Shown: piece by piece, positions 29,377 through 38,100 of the stretch
How the letters are laid out: each line of letters begins with the position of its first letter
How positions within the stretch are numbered: the first letter of the stretch is position 1
From: Euzebya pacifica
Lineage (GTDB): Bacteria > Actinomycetota > Nitriliruptoria > Euzebyales > Euzebyaceae
Length of the DNA: 64,000 nucleotides
Reading direction: 5' to 3'
Assembly: GCF_003344865.1 (NCBI RefSeq)
Contig: NZ_CP031165.1
Coordinates: forward strand, 3,291,910-3,355,909
Translations under genes and position numbers: made by a program
Notes under the pieces: generated by a model
Databases searched by the model: none
Told to the model about the DNA's origin: nothing
The model's input: the letters and a program-made list of their open reading frames with translations, nothing else

Positions 29377-30722
29377 CGTCGTGCGGACACCGCTGCGGCG
29401 TCCCTGGCGCGCTCCATCGCGGCCAGGCGAGCGTCCACGGAACGGACGTGGGCGGGCAGGCCCTCGGCAGCGCCGAGGGCGCGCACGACCGGTGCCATGT
29501 GGGTCAGGGCGTCGTCGGAGAACTCCACCCAGTTGATCGGCACCATGAAGTCGTCGGTGCGCAGTCCCCCGGTGAACCGGGCGGTCCCGCCGGTGGGGAG
29601 CGTATGGTTCGGACCGGCGCAGTAGTCCCCGAGGGCAGTCGGCGTCTGCACGCCGACGAAGATGGTGCCGGCCGCCCGGACCCGGTCGGCGACCCCTCGG
29701 GCGTCCCGGGTCTGGATCTCCAGGTGTTCGGGGGCGAAGTCGTCGGCGACGGCGATGGCGTGGTCGAGGTCGTCGACGAGGACGATCGCGCCCTGTCCCG
29801 ACAGGGCTTCGAGCAGGCGGTCACGCGAGGCGAGGCCCTCGACCTCCTCCGCCACCAGCGGCACCACGGCGTCGGCCAGCGCGGCGGAGGGGGTCACCAG
29901 GATGGAGGTGACCAGCGGGTCGTGCTCGGCCTGGGCGATGAGGCTGGTGGCCACCAGTCGCGGGTCGGCGGAGTCGTCGGCGATGAGCATGACCTCCGTC
30001 ACGCCCGCCATCGCGTCGATGCCAACCAGCCCCTGCGCGGCGACCTGCAGCTTGGCCTCGGCGACGAAGGCGTTGCCCGGACCGACGACCTTGTCGACCT
30101 TCGCCACCTGGTCGGTCCCGTAGGCCAGCGCCGCGACGGCCTGGGCCCCACCGATGCGCAGCACCTTGTCGGCACCGACGAGGGCGGCCGCGGCGAGGAT
30201 GGTCTGGTTCGGTCGGCCGTCGGGACCGGGGGGCGTGGCGACGACGACCTCGTCGACGCCGGCCACGCGGGCAGGCACGACCGTCATCAGCACGGTGGAG
30301 GGATAGGCGGCCCGTCCACCGGGGACGTACACGCCGACACGCTTGAGGGGCGCGTGGCGCACCCCCATCTCCGCGCCGGCGTGGGTGCCGGCCCAGTCAC
30401 GCGGCTTGGCCTGCTCGTGGAACCACTGGACCTGCTCGCGCGCCGTCTCCAGCGCCTCGCGGAGCGACGGGTCGATACCGGCCAGGGCCGCGTCGAGCTC
30501 GGCCTGCGGGACCTCCCACTCCGTACCGTCCCAACCATCGAAGCGGGCGGTGTACTCGGCAACGGCGCGGTCCCCGTGCTCGTGCACGGAGGCCAGCACC
30601 TCGGCCACGGTCTCGCGGGCCCTCCGCATGGTGTCAGCGGGTGGGCGCGGCAGGTCGGCACCGGGGTGGCGGCGGTCGCCGCGAAGGTCGATGCGTTGCA
30701 GGGAGGGGGCCTCGGGCTTCAC
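29373..30722 (-). CDS. hisD: Histidinol dehydrogenase
   Basis: A 449-aa zinc enzyme for the last two oxidations to histidine with NAD. Seen are VGVYVPGGRAAYPSTVLM, KVVGPGNAFVAEAKLQV, AGVTEVMLIADDSADP, SLIAQAEHDP with zinc ligands, the catalytic FAPEHLEI and YCAGPNHTLPTGGTARF. The GTG at 30722 is seven bases after a TACCCT box with no ribosome site, so this first gene of the his operon probably has a leaderless mRNA. No His-rich leader peptide is present. Confidence 0.96.
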   Translation of the reverse strand: MKPEAPSLQRIDLRGDRRHPGADLPRPPADTMRRARETVAEVLASVHEHGDRAVAEYTARFDGWDGTEWEVPQAELDAALAGIDPSLREALETAREQVQWFHEQAKPRDWAGTHAGAEMGVRHAPLKRVGVYVPGGRAAYPSTVLMTVVPARVAGVDEVVVATPPGPDGRPNQTILAAAALVGADKVLRIGGAQAVAALAYGTDQVAKVDKVVGPGNAFVAEAKLQVAAQGLVGIDAMAGVTEVMLIADDSADPRLVATSLIAQAEHDPLVTSILVTPSAALADAVVPLVAEEVEGLASRDRLLEALSGQGAIVLVDDLDHAIAVADDFAPEHLEIQTRDARGVADRVRAAGTIFVGVQTPTALGDYCAGPNHTLPTGGTARFTGGLRTDDFMVPINWVEFSDDALTHMAPVVRALGAAEGLPAHVRSVDARLAAMERARDAAAVSARR

Positions 30723-30729
30723 CCAGCCA

Positions 30730-30735
30730 AGGGTA
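30730..30735 (-). promoter_or_regulatory. Leaderless-type -10 box for his operon
   Basis: TACCCT on the minus strand with seven bases to the hisD GTG. Absence of a leader region argues against attenuation or T-box control at this point. Confidence 0.5.
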
Positions 30736-30786
30736 GAGGCGCGGGCACGGCCTGCCCAACGCGGAGCAGGATCGATGCAAGCCCAT

Positions 30787-30792
30787 TAGTCT
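30787..30792 (+). promoter_or_regulatory. Leaderless-type -10 box for LON-domain gene
   Basis: TAGTCT eight bases before the GTG at 30801; no ribosome-binding site. Divergent from the hisD box, so the 78-bp gap holds both promoters. Confidence 0.45.
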
Positions 30793-30800
30793 GGCGCCTC

Positions 30801-31481
30801 GTGGACCTCCCGATCTTCCCGCTCCATCTGGTGCTGTTTCCGGGCCGTCCGCTGCCGCTGCACCTGTTCGAGCCCCGCTACCTGTCGATGCTGCGTGACT
30901 GCCTCGACGGCGACCGCCGCTTCGGCGTGGTCGCGATCCGCTCGGGCCGCGAGGTCGGCAGCGACTGGTACACCGACGCCGACGGCAACGACGTGCAGGC
31001 GGACTCCGTGCTGCACCAGGTGGGCACGGTGACGGAGATCCGGACCGTCGCCGAACGGCCCGACGGTCGGTTCGACATCATCACCAAGGGGTCGGAACGC
31101 TTCAGGCTCGTGCAGCCGCTCAACGACCGGGCGTACCTGCGGGCCGATGTCGAGGTGCTGCCCGAGGACCGTGCCGCGACGCGGGACCGGATCGCGGCGG
31201 AGAACCTGCGGGACGTCCTGGTCCCGTACCTGCTGGGCCTCGGCGTACCCCGCGAGTACACCGACCGGCTGCCGGTCGACCCGTGCGAGCTGTCGTGGAT
31301 GGCGTGCAGCGCGCTGCAGGTCGAGGTGCCCGTGCAGCAGCAGCTGCTGGAGCTGCCCACCCACGCCGAGCGCATGGATGCCACCGCCCGCATCATCCGA
31401 CGGGAGACGGGCATCATCCGCCATCTCGGCATGGTCGGGTCCTTCCGTCCCGCCGGCCCCGGCGGCGCGCAGCTCAACTGA
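30801..31481 (+). CDS. LON substrate-binding domain protein
   Basis: A 226-aa stand-alone Lon N-terminal domain. LPIFPLHLVLFPGRPLPLHL followed by FEPRYLSMLRDCL is the family signature, and GTVTEIRTVAERPDGRF and RFRLV continue the beta-barrel. There is no ATPase or protease part. Stand-alone versions are thought to bind peptides or unfolded protein, but their role is not settled. The 3' end lies four bases before the glycosylase start, so the two form an operon. Confidence 0.88.
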   Translation: MDLPIFPLHLVLFPGRPLPLHLFEPRYLSMLRDCLDGDRRFGVVAIRSGREVGSDWYTDADGNDVQADSVLHQVGTVTEIRTVAERPDGRFDIITKGSERFRLVQPLNDRAYLRADVEVLPEDRAATRDRIAAENLRDVLVPYLLGLGVPREYTDRLPVDPCELSWMACSALQVEVPVQQQLLELPTHAERMDATARIIRRETGIIRHLGMVGSFRPAGPGGAQLN

Positions 31482-31485
31482 CGTC

Positions 31486-32076
31486 GTGGCGGTCGACGCA
31501 CACGACGACGTGATCGTCGACGAGGACGGCACCAGCCGCTGCTGGTGGCCCGGGACGCACGAGGGCTACGTCGCCTACCACGACACCGAGTGGGGGGAGG
31601 TCGTCCACGACGACGTCCGCCTGTTCGAGAAGCTGTGCCTGGAGGGGTTCCAGTCCGGACTCTCATGGCTGACGATCCTGCGGAAGCGGCCGCGGTTCCG
31701 CGAGGTGTTCGACGGCTTCGACCCGGTCGTCGTCGCCCGCTACGGCGAGGACGACATCGCCGGCCTGCTCGGTGACCCCGGCATCATCCGGCATCGCGGC
31801 AAGATCGAGGCCACCATCGCCAACGCACGTGCGACGCTGGACATCCAGGACCGCCACGGCAGCCTCGATGCCTTTGTCTGGGGCTTCGCCCCCGCCGACC
31901 CCCGACCCCGTCCGAGGAGCAGGGCCGACATCCCCGCCACGACCACGGAGTCGACGGCCCTGGCCAAGGCCCTCAAGGGGCAAGGGTTCCGTTTCGTCGG
32001 GCCGACCACCGCCTACGCGTTCATGCAGTCCATGGGCATGGTCAACGACCACCTGGCCGGCTGCGACTTCGGCTAG
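31486..32076 (+). CDS. tag: 3-methyladenine DNA glycosylase I
   Basis: A 196-aa base-excision glycosylase for 3-methyladenine. The zinc-snap ligands are all present: Cys in SRCWWPGTHEG, His in YVAYHDTEWGE, and His and Cys in MVNDHLAGCDFG near the C-terminus. The substrate pocket motifs CLEGFQSGLSWLTILRKR and PGIIRHRGKIEATIANAR match Tag. GTG at 31486 is the first start after the LON gene stop. The stop overlaps the stop of the convergent kinase gene by four bases. Confidence 0.95.
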   Translation: MAVDAHDDVIVDEDGTSRCWWPGTHEGYVAYHDTEWGEVVHDDVRLFEKLCLEGFQSGLSWLTILRKRPRFREVFDGFDPVVVARYGEDDIAGLLGDPGIIRHRGKIEATIANARATLDIQDRHGSLDAFVWGFAPADPRPRPRSRADIPATTTESTALAKALKGQGFRFVGPTTAYAFMQSMGMVNDHLAGCDFG

Positions 32077-33173
32077 GCCACGACGGGCACGGTGACCCGG
32101 AAGGTCGATCCCTCGCCCAGCCCGGAGTCCACCTCGATGCGGCCGCCCAGCCGGCCAGCGGCCATGCGGGCCACGGCCAACCCGATCCCCTGACCTGCGT
32201 AGGCCTCTCGGGTGTGCAGGCGGGCGAACATGTCGAAGATGCGTTCGTGGTCGTTGGGCGCCACGCCGATGCCGCTGTCGATCACGTCCAGCGTCCATGA
32301 CTCGGGCGCCGAACGGGCCTCGACGGTGACTTCGTGTGGACTGCCGTCCTGGCTGCCGTCCGCCCGGTAGCGCAGCGCGTTGTCGAGCAGGACCCTGACG
32401 ACCTCGGTGACCAGGGTCCGGTCGGACCGCACCGTCGGGAGGTCCCCGATCGTCAGCTCGACCCCATCGGTGTCGAGGTCGACGAGTAGCTCCTCCACCA
32501 CCGACGACAGTGACACCTCCGCCGTGGACACCTCGTGCCGGGACAGCACCGAGAAGGTCTGCAGGGCGTTGATCATCCGCCCAAGCCGCTCGGCGCCGTC
32601 GGTGACGAAGTCGAGGTAGGTGCGGGCCTGGTCCTCCAGCTGGTCGGCATGCCTCGTCACGAGCAGCCGGGAGAAGCCGGTGATGGCCCGCAGCGGTTCC
32701 TTCAGGTCGTGGGATGCCGTGTAGACGAATCGCTCCAGCTGATGGCTCGTGTGGGCAAGCGTGTCGGTCGTCCGAGCAAGCTCCAGGCGTTGCTGGCGCC
32801 CCTTGAGCACCCGCGCCAGCCGCAGGGCGACCTCTTCGACCGGGACGTCGGCTGGGGCGACGTCGGTCCAGGGCTCGACCAGCCCGGCAGGGGCGTCGGC
32901 CGCACCGATCACGAGCACCGCCGCACCGCCGGCCGCCTCGACCAGGTCCGTTGCGTCGACCTCGTCACCATCGACGACGATCGCGGCGGGACACGCCTCC
33001 GTCTCCAGCCGACGACGCAGCTCCTCCAGCGACAGCGAGGTCACCAGGGCACGACCCTCGACGAGGCCGCGCAACGTCGCGTCCCTGGCAGGGTCAGCCG
33101 CGCTAAGCCAGACCTCGAGCGGAGTTGTCCCGGGTCCGGGGTCGAGGTCGGGGTCGGTCGGATGTGCGCTCAC
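32073..33173 (-). CDS. Cytoplasmic sensor histidine kinase
   Basis: A 366-aa protein without membrane segments. Residues about 1-120 form a strand/helix domain that may be a degenerate receiver-like input. A coiled segment leads to the HisKA box RFVYTASHDLKEPLRAITGF with phospho-His 155, followed by an HATPase domain: N box VLLDNALRYRADG, G1 VIDSGIGVAPND, F box ERIFDMFARLH and G2 GQGIGLAVARMAAGRLGG. This arrangement resembles phytochrome-type or PAS-less kinases. GTG at 33173 has AGGAGG at ideal spacing. No response regulator is adjacent. Confidence 0.9.
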   Translation of the reverse strand: MSAHPTDPDLDPGPGTTPLEVWLSAADPARDATLRGLVEGRALVTSLSLEELRRRLETEACPAAIVVDGDEVDATDLVEAAGGAAVLVIGAADAPAGLVEPWTDVAPADVPVEEVALRLARVLKGRQQRLELARTTDTLAHTSHQLERFVYTASHDLKEPLRAITGFSRLLVTRHADQLEDQARTYLDFVTDGAERLGRMINALQTFSVLSRHEVSTAEVSLSSVVEELLVDLDTDGVELTIGDLPTVRSDRTLVTEVVRVLLDNALRYRADGSQDGSPHEVTVEARSAPESWTLDVIDSGIGVAPNDHERIFDMFARLHTREAYAGQGIGLAVARMAAGRLGGRIEVDSGLGEGSTFRVTVPVVA

Positions 33174-33241
33174 AGAACCTCCTGAACAGGTCGAGCCGGA
33201 GCGTACCCGCCACCGCCCGCGTGAAATGTCGCCGAAAATGC

Positions 33242-33271
33242 TTGACACCGTCCGCCCACAGGTGGCAATCT
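33242..33271 (+). promoter_or_regulatory. Consensus-like promoter upstream of small ORF
   Basis: TTGACA at 33242-33247 and CAATCT at 33266-33271, spacer 18. It would start a transcript about 40 bases before the small ORF at 33317, which has AAAGGAGG. A perfect -35 hexamer is rare in this window. Confidence 0.5.
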
Positions 33272-33316
33272 CCGCCGGCTACAGCAACCCCGAGCACTGG
33301 AAAGGAGGCAGCCCGA

Positions 33317-33427
33317 ATGCGTATCACTGTTCTCGACACCCCGATGTCGCTCGATACGGCCCACGTGACCGCGAGCAATCCGGCCGGATCGTCCACGCAC
33401 CGTCCGGGCTGTCCCGCTGCGGCATAG
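33317..33427 (+). CDS. Small 36-aa protein of unknown function
   Basis: Starts with ATG after AAAGGAGG at eight bases, one of the strongest ribosome sites in the window, and lies behind a TTGACA promoter. The peptide begins MRITVLDTPMSLDTAHVTA and ends with HRPGCPAAA, with a single cysteine; no signal peptide, no membrane segment. The next small ORF is 164 bases on, behind a set of hairpins. It could be a regulatory leader peptide for that ORF or a functional microprotein. No family recognised. Confidence 0.5.
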   Translation: MRITVLDTPMSLDTAHVTASNPAGSSTHRPGCPAAA

Positions 33428-33498
33428 GCCGCCCCCTTCCTCCTCCAGCTCCAACGACCCCCGTCCTGTCCGGGCGGGCTGTGCATCGTCGTTGTCGA

Positions 33499-33544
33499 CG
33501 AGCCGTCACGACGGCTCGACCCACCACCGCTGTCCCGGTGGTGG
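33499..33544 (+). promoter_or_regulatory. Adjacent hairpins between two small ORFs
   Basis: CGAGCCGTC/GACGGCTCG (33499-33518) and CCACCACCG/CGGTGGTGG (33521-33544), each nine perfect base pairs, lie in the 164-bp gap 33428-33591. A third GC-rich dyad (GGCCC...GGGCC) follows. They could form a structured 5' leader of the 74-aa gene. Confidence 0.4.
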
Positions 33545-33591
33545 CCCCTCGGCCCCGCTGCGGGCCATCGTGCTCGAAAGGTCCTGTTGTC

Positions 33592-33816
33592 ATGCTGCCC
33601 CACATCAACGGTGAGGTCGCCCGGTTGCACCGCGAGGAACTCTCGCGTGCCGCTGCGCTGCGTCGCCAGCATCCCCCCAGTCGTCGGCCGGCCCGCCGGG
33701 CCGGCACCGAACGTCCCCTTCCCGTTCGCTCCGCCCGCGGGCTGCGCCAGGCCATCGGCCTGTCGCTGATCCGGCTGGGCATGCGGTTCGTCGACCCAGC
33801 CGCCCTGCTGCGGTGA
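33592..33816 (+). CDS. Small 74-aa arginine-rich protein
   Basis: ATG at 33592 with AAAGG about ten bases upstream. The N-terminal helix VARLHREELSRAAALRRQH and the C-terminal GLRQAIGLSLIRLGMRFVD resemble short, basic actinobacterial proteins with an amphipathic or membrane-associating end, joined here by a basic, Pro/Arg-rich linker. Function unknown. A strong hairpin follows at 33836-33872. Confidence 0.55.
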   Translation: MLPHINGEVARLHREELSRAAALRRQHPPSRRPARRAGTERPLPVRSARGLRQAIGLSLIRLGMRFVDPAALLR

Positions 33817-33835
33817 GTGTGGCGCACCTCCCCAA

Positions 33836-33872
33836 CGCCTCCGTGGCATGCCCCACGACCGTCACGGAGGCG
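33836..33872 (+). terminator. Hairpin after the 74-aa gene
   Basis: Perfect 10-bp stem CGCCTCCGTG/CACGGAGGCG with a 17-base loop, 20 bases after the stop of the small gene. No U-tract follows. Terminator is the simplest reading. Confidence 0.5.
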
Positions 33873-33935
33873 CTTGGGGGCAACCCATGCCAACCCCAAC
33901 GAGGGAGCGTTGAGGAGGGAGGGCCCTGCGGGACC

Positions 33936-33950
33936 GGGACCTTCGGCCCC
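33936..33950 (+). promoter_or_regulatory. DosR/DevR-like box upstream of CBS-BON gene
   Basis: GGGACCTTCGGCCCC, a near-palindrome with one mismatch, centred about 66 bases before the GTG at 34009. It resembles the GGGAC-n5-GTCCC core of the actinobacterial hypoxia regulator DosR, whose targets in mycobacteria include CBS-domain proteins. No DosR gene is in the window. Confidence 0.45.
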
Positions 33951-34008
33951 TGACCGGCGGGCCCGCGCAGCGCACGATCGACACCTGCCGACATGGAGGT
34001 GATCGCCC

Positions 34009-35145
34009 GTGCGTCGCACACTCGCCGCGAGCCACGAGGTCTTCGGAGAACCCAAACGTTTCCGCGAGGCGTTGATGATGCGGACCGCCGAGCTGCTCCA
34101 GCAGGCGGCAGGTGACGAGGTCACCCAACCCGACGGCGACGGCAGCGTGCTGATGACGCTGCGCAGCCGCCAAGCCGGGGTCGAGGTCCACAAGCGTGTC
34201 CGGGTCAGCATCGACCAGGCCGAGGAGACCGATGACGTCCTGCGGATCCCGTTGCGTTGGGAGGCCGATCCCGCCCCGCACCTGTTCCCCACCTTCGAAG
34301 GGGTGGTCGAGCTGCTGTCCCTGGGCAACGGTCGCGCCGAGCTGTCGCTCGTCGGCTACTACCAGCCGCCGCTCGGCCCCGTCGGCGACGCGGTGAACAC
34401 CTACCTCAGCGACACCGCCAGGGCGTCGGCCATCAGGCTGGTCCGACACCTTGCCCGCGAGCTCGTCGAGGACGTCTACCACCTCGACCGACCGCTCCAG
34501 TCCGACGCCACCCGCGTCGCGCTGACGGTCCGGGACGTCATGAGCTCCGAGCTCGTCGTCGTGTCGGAGGACGAATCCCTCCGCGACGCCGCCGGTGTCC
34601 TGCTTGCTGCGGGCCATGGCGGTGTGCCGGTGGTCGACGATCGCAACCAAGTGATCGGCGTCCTGTCCGAGCGTGACCTGCTGGACCGTGTGGCCGACGA
34701 ACGGCTCGGCCTCGGCCCGGCTGCGCATCGGGCGTGGAAGCGCTGGACGGCACGCAACGCCGGCGAGGCCTGCAGCCGGCCGGCGATCACGACCGAGGCC
34801 GACAGCAGCGTCCGGCAGGCCGCCACGCTCATGGCCACCCGTGACGTCGCACGCCTGGTCGTGATGGACGGCGCACGGGTCGTCGGCATCGTCACCCGGT
34901 CCGACATGCTGGGCGTCCTCGTCCGGGACGACGACGAGATCGCCGATGCGGTCGCCGCCGTCCTCGCCGATCGCGGGGAGGACGGCGTGCACCACACCGT
35001 CGAGGACGGACGCGTCCACCTGACCGGCACGGTGAAGCTGCGCAGCCGGGTCACCCCTGTCTGCCGCGACGTGGAACGGTGCGACGGCGTGCTGCTGGTC
35101 GATGGGTCCCAGCTGGGCTGGGCCACCGACGACGTCACACCGTGA
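34009..35145 (+). CDS. CBS-pair and BON-domain protein with N-terminal SRPBCC-like region
   Basis: A 378-aa cytoplasmic protein. Residues 1-160 are an uncharacterised region with a beta-rich middle (GSVLMTLRSR to ELSLVGYYQPPLG) and a helical end, possibly an SRPBCC-type fold. Residues about 172-305 are a CBS pair: VRDVMSSELVVVSEDESLRD and VVGIVTRSDMLGVLV, which in this family bind adenosyl nucleotides. Residues 310-375 resemble BON (DGRVHLTGTVKLRSRV). GTG at 34009 sits six bases after GGAGGTGATC. A DosR-like box upstream suggests induction by hypoxia or redox stress, an inference. The 3' end is seven bases from the convergent dnaE stop. Confidence 0.8.
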   Translation: MRRTLAASHEVFGEPKRFREALMMRTAELLQQAAGDEVTQPDGDGSVLMTLRSRQAGVEVHKRVRVSIDQAEETDDVLRIPLRWEADPAPHLFPTFEGVVELLSLGNGRAELSLVGYYQPPLGPVGDAVNTYLSDTARASAIRLVRHLARELVEDVYHLDRPLQSDATRVALTVRDVMSSELVVVSEDESLRDAAGVLLAAGHGGVPVVDDRNQVIGVLSERDLLDRVADERLGLGPAAHRAWKRWTARNAGEACSRPAITTEADSSVRQAATLMATRDVARLVVMDGARVVGIVTRSDMLGVLVRDDDEIADAVAAVLADRGEDGVHHTVEDGRVHLTGTVKLRSRVTPVCRDVERCDGVLLVDGSQLGWATDDVTP

Positions 35146-35151
35146 GCACCC

Positions 35152-38100
35152 TCACCTGACGGCTTCGGCGCCGAGCAACATCTTCAGCTCGGCGAACAGG
35201 CCGGGGCTGCGAGTCACCGCGAGGCTCTCGGGCACCACCAGCTCGGTGACCCGGGGGCCCCCGTTGGCCACGGTGAGCATGACCGGGACGGCGCCCGCGT
35301 GTTCCACCAGGACCCCCTTGAGGCGGCCGATCAGCTCGGGCGCACACTGACGCGGGTCGAGCTTCAGCTGGATCGGCGCGCCGGTGGCCTCCGACAGGTC
35401 GGGCCGCGAGACGCGGTCGGCGATCACCTGCATGCTGTCGCGGCCGTCGTCGAGCCGTCCCTGGACGACGAGGATCTCGTCCTCGACCAGCAGGTCGGCG
35501 TAGGTCTGGTAACACGACGGGAAGAACATGACCTCGATCCCGCCGGCCAGGTCCTCGACGGTCCCGACGACGTAGGTCTCGCCCTTCTTGGTGAACTTCT
35601 TGGTCACCGACGTCAGCAGGCCGGCGATGGTGGCCTCCGCCCCGCCCTTGGCCTCCTGCAGTGACGGGATCGGCGCCGACGCCAGGTCGAACAACGCACG
35701 TTCGAGGCCGAGCAGCGGGTGGTCGGAGACGTAGAGGCCGAGCATCTCGCGTTCGGCGTTGAGCTTCTCCTTGCGGTCGTACTCCATCTCGGGGATGTCG
35801 ACGGTCACGCTGTTGTCGGCGTCGTCGGACCCGCCACCGAGTCCGCCGAAGAGGTCGTACTGCCCCTCCTCCTCCTTGCGCTTGATCGTCAGGGCGTTGT
35901 CGATGATCGGCTCGACGACCATCTGCAGGCCCTTGCGGGTGTGGCCCAGGGACTCGAACCCGCCGGCCTTGACCAACGACTCGATGGTGCGCTTGTTCAG
36001 CACCCCGATCGGAACCTTGTCCACGAAGTCGTGGAAGTCGGTGAACAACCCGTTGCTGTTGCGAGCCCGGATGATCTCCGACACGACGGCCTCGCCGACG
36101 TTGCGGACCGCCGACATGCCGAACCGGATCTGTCGCGGGCGGGTCTTGTTGCCGTCCTCGTCGACGCCGATGACCGGTGCGAAGTTGATCATGGAGTCGT
36201 TGATGTCCGGGACGAGGACCTCCACGCCCATGGTGCGGCAGCTGTGCAGCGCGGTGGGCAGCTTGTCCTTGTTGTTCTTCACGCTGGTCAGCAGCGCGGC
36301 CATGTACTCCACGGGGTAGTGGGCCTTCAGCCACGCCGTCTGGTAGGTCACCATGCCGTACGCGGCGGAGTGGGACTTGTTGAACGCGTAGGACGCGAAG
36401 CCCTCGATCTGTGCCCACAGATCGACACCGAGCTTCTTGTCGTAGCCCGACGCGACGGTGCCGTCCACGAAGTCGCCCTTCAGGGCGTCCATCTTGTCCT
36501 TGAGCTTCTTTCCGATGGCCTTCCGGATCATGTCGGCCTGACCGAGGGTGAACCCGGCGATCTTCTGGGCGATCTTCTGCACCTGCTCCTGGTAGATCAG
36601 CAGGCCGTAGGACTCCTCGAGGATCTCGGTGACGTCCTCGTGGATGTAGGTGACCTTCGCCAGGCCGTTCTTGCGGTTGGCGTACTCGGTGTGCAGGTTG
36701 GCGCTCATCGGCCCCGGCCGGTACAGCGCACCGAGGGCGGTGATGTCCTCGAAGCGGTCGGGCTTCATCAGGCGGCACAGCGCCTTGTAGCCCGAGGACT
36801 CCAGCTGGAAGACCCCGTCGGTGTCCCCGGAGCTGATCAGCGCGTAGGTCTTCTCGTCGTCCAGCGGCAGGTGGTCGATGTCGACGGTCTCGCCGGTGGT
36901 CGCCTCGATGTGCTCCAGCGCGTCGGAGATGATCGTGAGGTTGCGCAGCCCCAGGAAGTCCATCTTGAGCAGGCCGAGGTCCTCGACCTGGCGCCCGTCG
37001 TACTGGGTGACGACTTCGCCGTTGCCGTCGACCTGCAGGGTCGGGACGATGTCGGTGATCGGCTCGTCGGCGATGACCACCCCGGCGGCGTGGATGGAGT
37101 GCTGGCGACGCAGGCCCTCCAGGCCCTTGGCCAGCGCGATCACCTTGCGACCGTCGGGGTCCTTGGTGGCGGCGTCCTTCAGCTCGCCGGACTGCTCGAG
37201 CGCATCGTCGAGCGGGGCCTCCTTGCCCTGGACGGCGGGCGGGAACATCTTGCAGAGCCGGTCGCCGAAGGAGTACGGCAGTCCCAGCACACGGGTGGCG
37301 TCCTTGATCGCCTGCTTGGCCTTGATCGTCTGGAACGTCACGATCTGCGCGACGTGGTCCTGGCCGTACTTGTCGGCGGTGTAGCGGATCATCTCCACGC
37401 GCCTGCGCTCGTCGAAGTCCATGTCGATGTCGGGCATGGAGATGCGCTCGGGGTTGAGGAACCGCTCGAACAGCAGGCCGTGGTGGATCGGGTCGAGGTC
37501 GGTGATCCCGGTCACGTAGGACACCGCGCAGCCCGCCGCAGACCCACGGCCGGGCCCGACGCGGATCCCGACGTTGCGGGCGTGCTCGATCATGTCGGCC
37601 ACGATCAGGAAGTAGGCCGAGAACCCCATCTGCTCGATGACGCCGAGCTCGTACTCCAGGCGCTGGCGGACCTCGTCGCGCAGCCCGTCGTAGGAGGTGG
37701 AGTTGTCCTCCGCGCCGTAGCGACGGACCGCACCGACCCGCACCTTCTCGCGCAGCAGGCTCTTCTCGTCGTGCCCGGGCGGGCACGGGAACTTCGGCAG
37801 GTGCATGGTGTCGAAGTCGAACTCGACGTTGCACCGTTCGGCGATGAGCAGGGTGTTCTTCCACGTCTCGGGGTGGTCGGGGAACAGCGACTGCATCTGC
37901 TCGGCCGGCTTGACGTAGAACTGGTCGTTGTGGAACTTGAACCGGTCGGTGTCGGCCTTCAGTGACTGGGTCTGGACGCAGAGCAACGCGTCGTGGGCGT
38001 CGTAGTCGGCCTGCTCGGTGTAGTGGCTGTCGTTGGTGACGACCAACCCGACGTCGAGCTTGCCGGCGAGGTCGATCAGGTGCCCGTTGGTGGCGTGCTG

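Noticed and set aside
30723-30800. Histidine attenuator or T-box before hisD
   Set aside because: The leader would be about zero to three bases; no His-codon run or T-box sequence.
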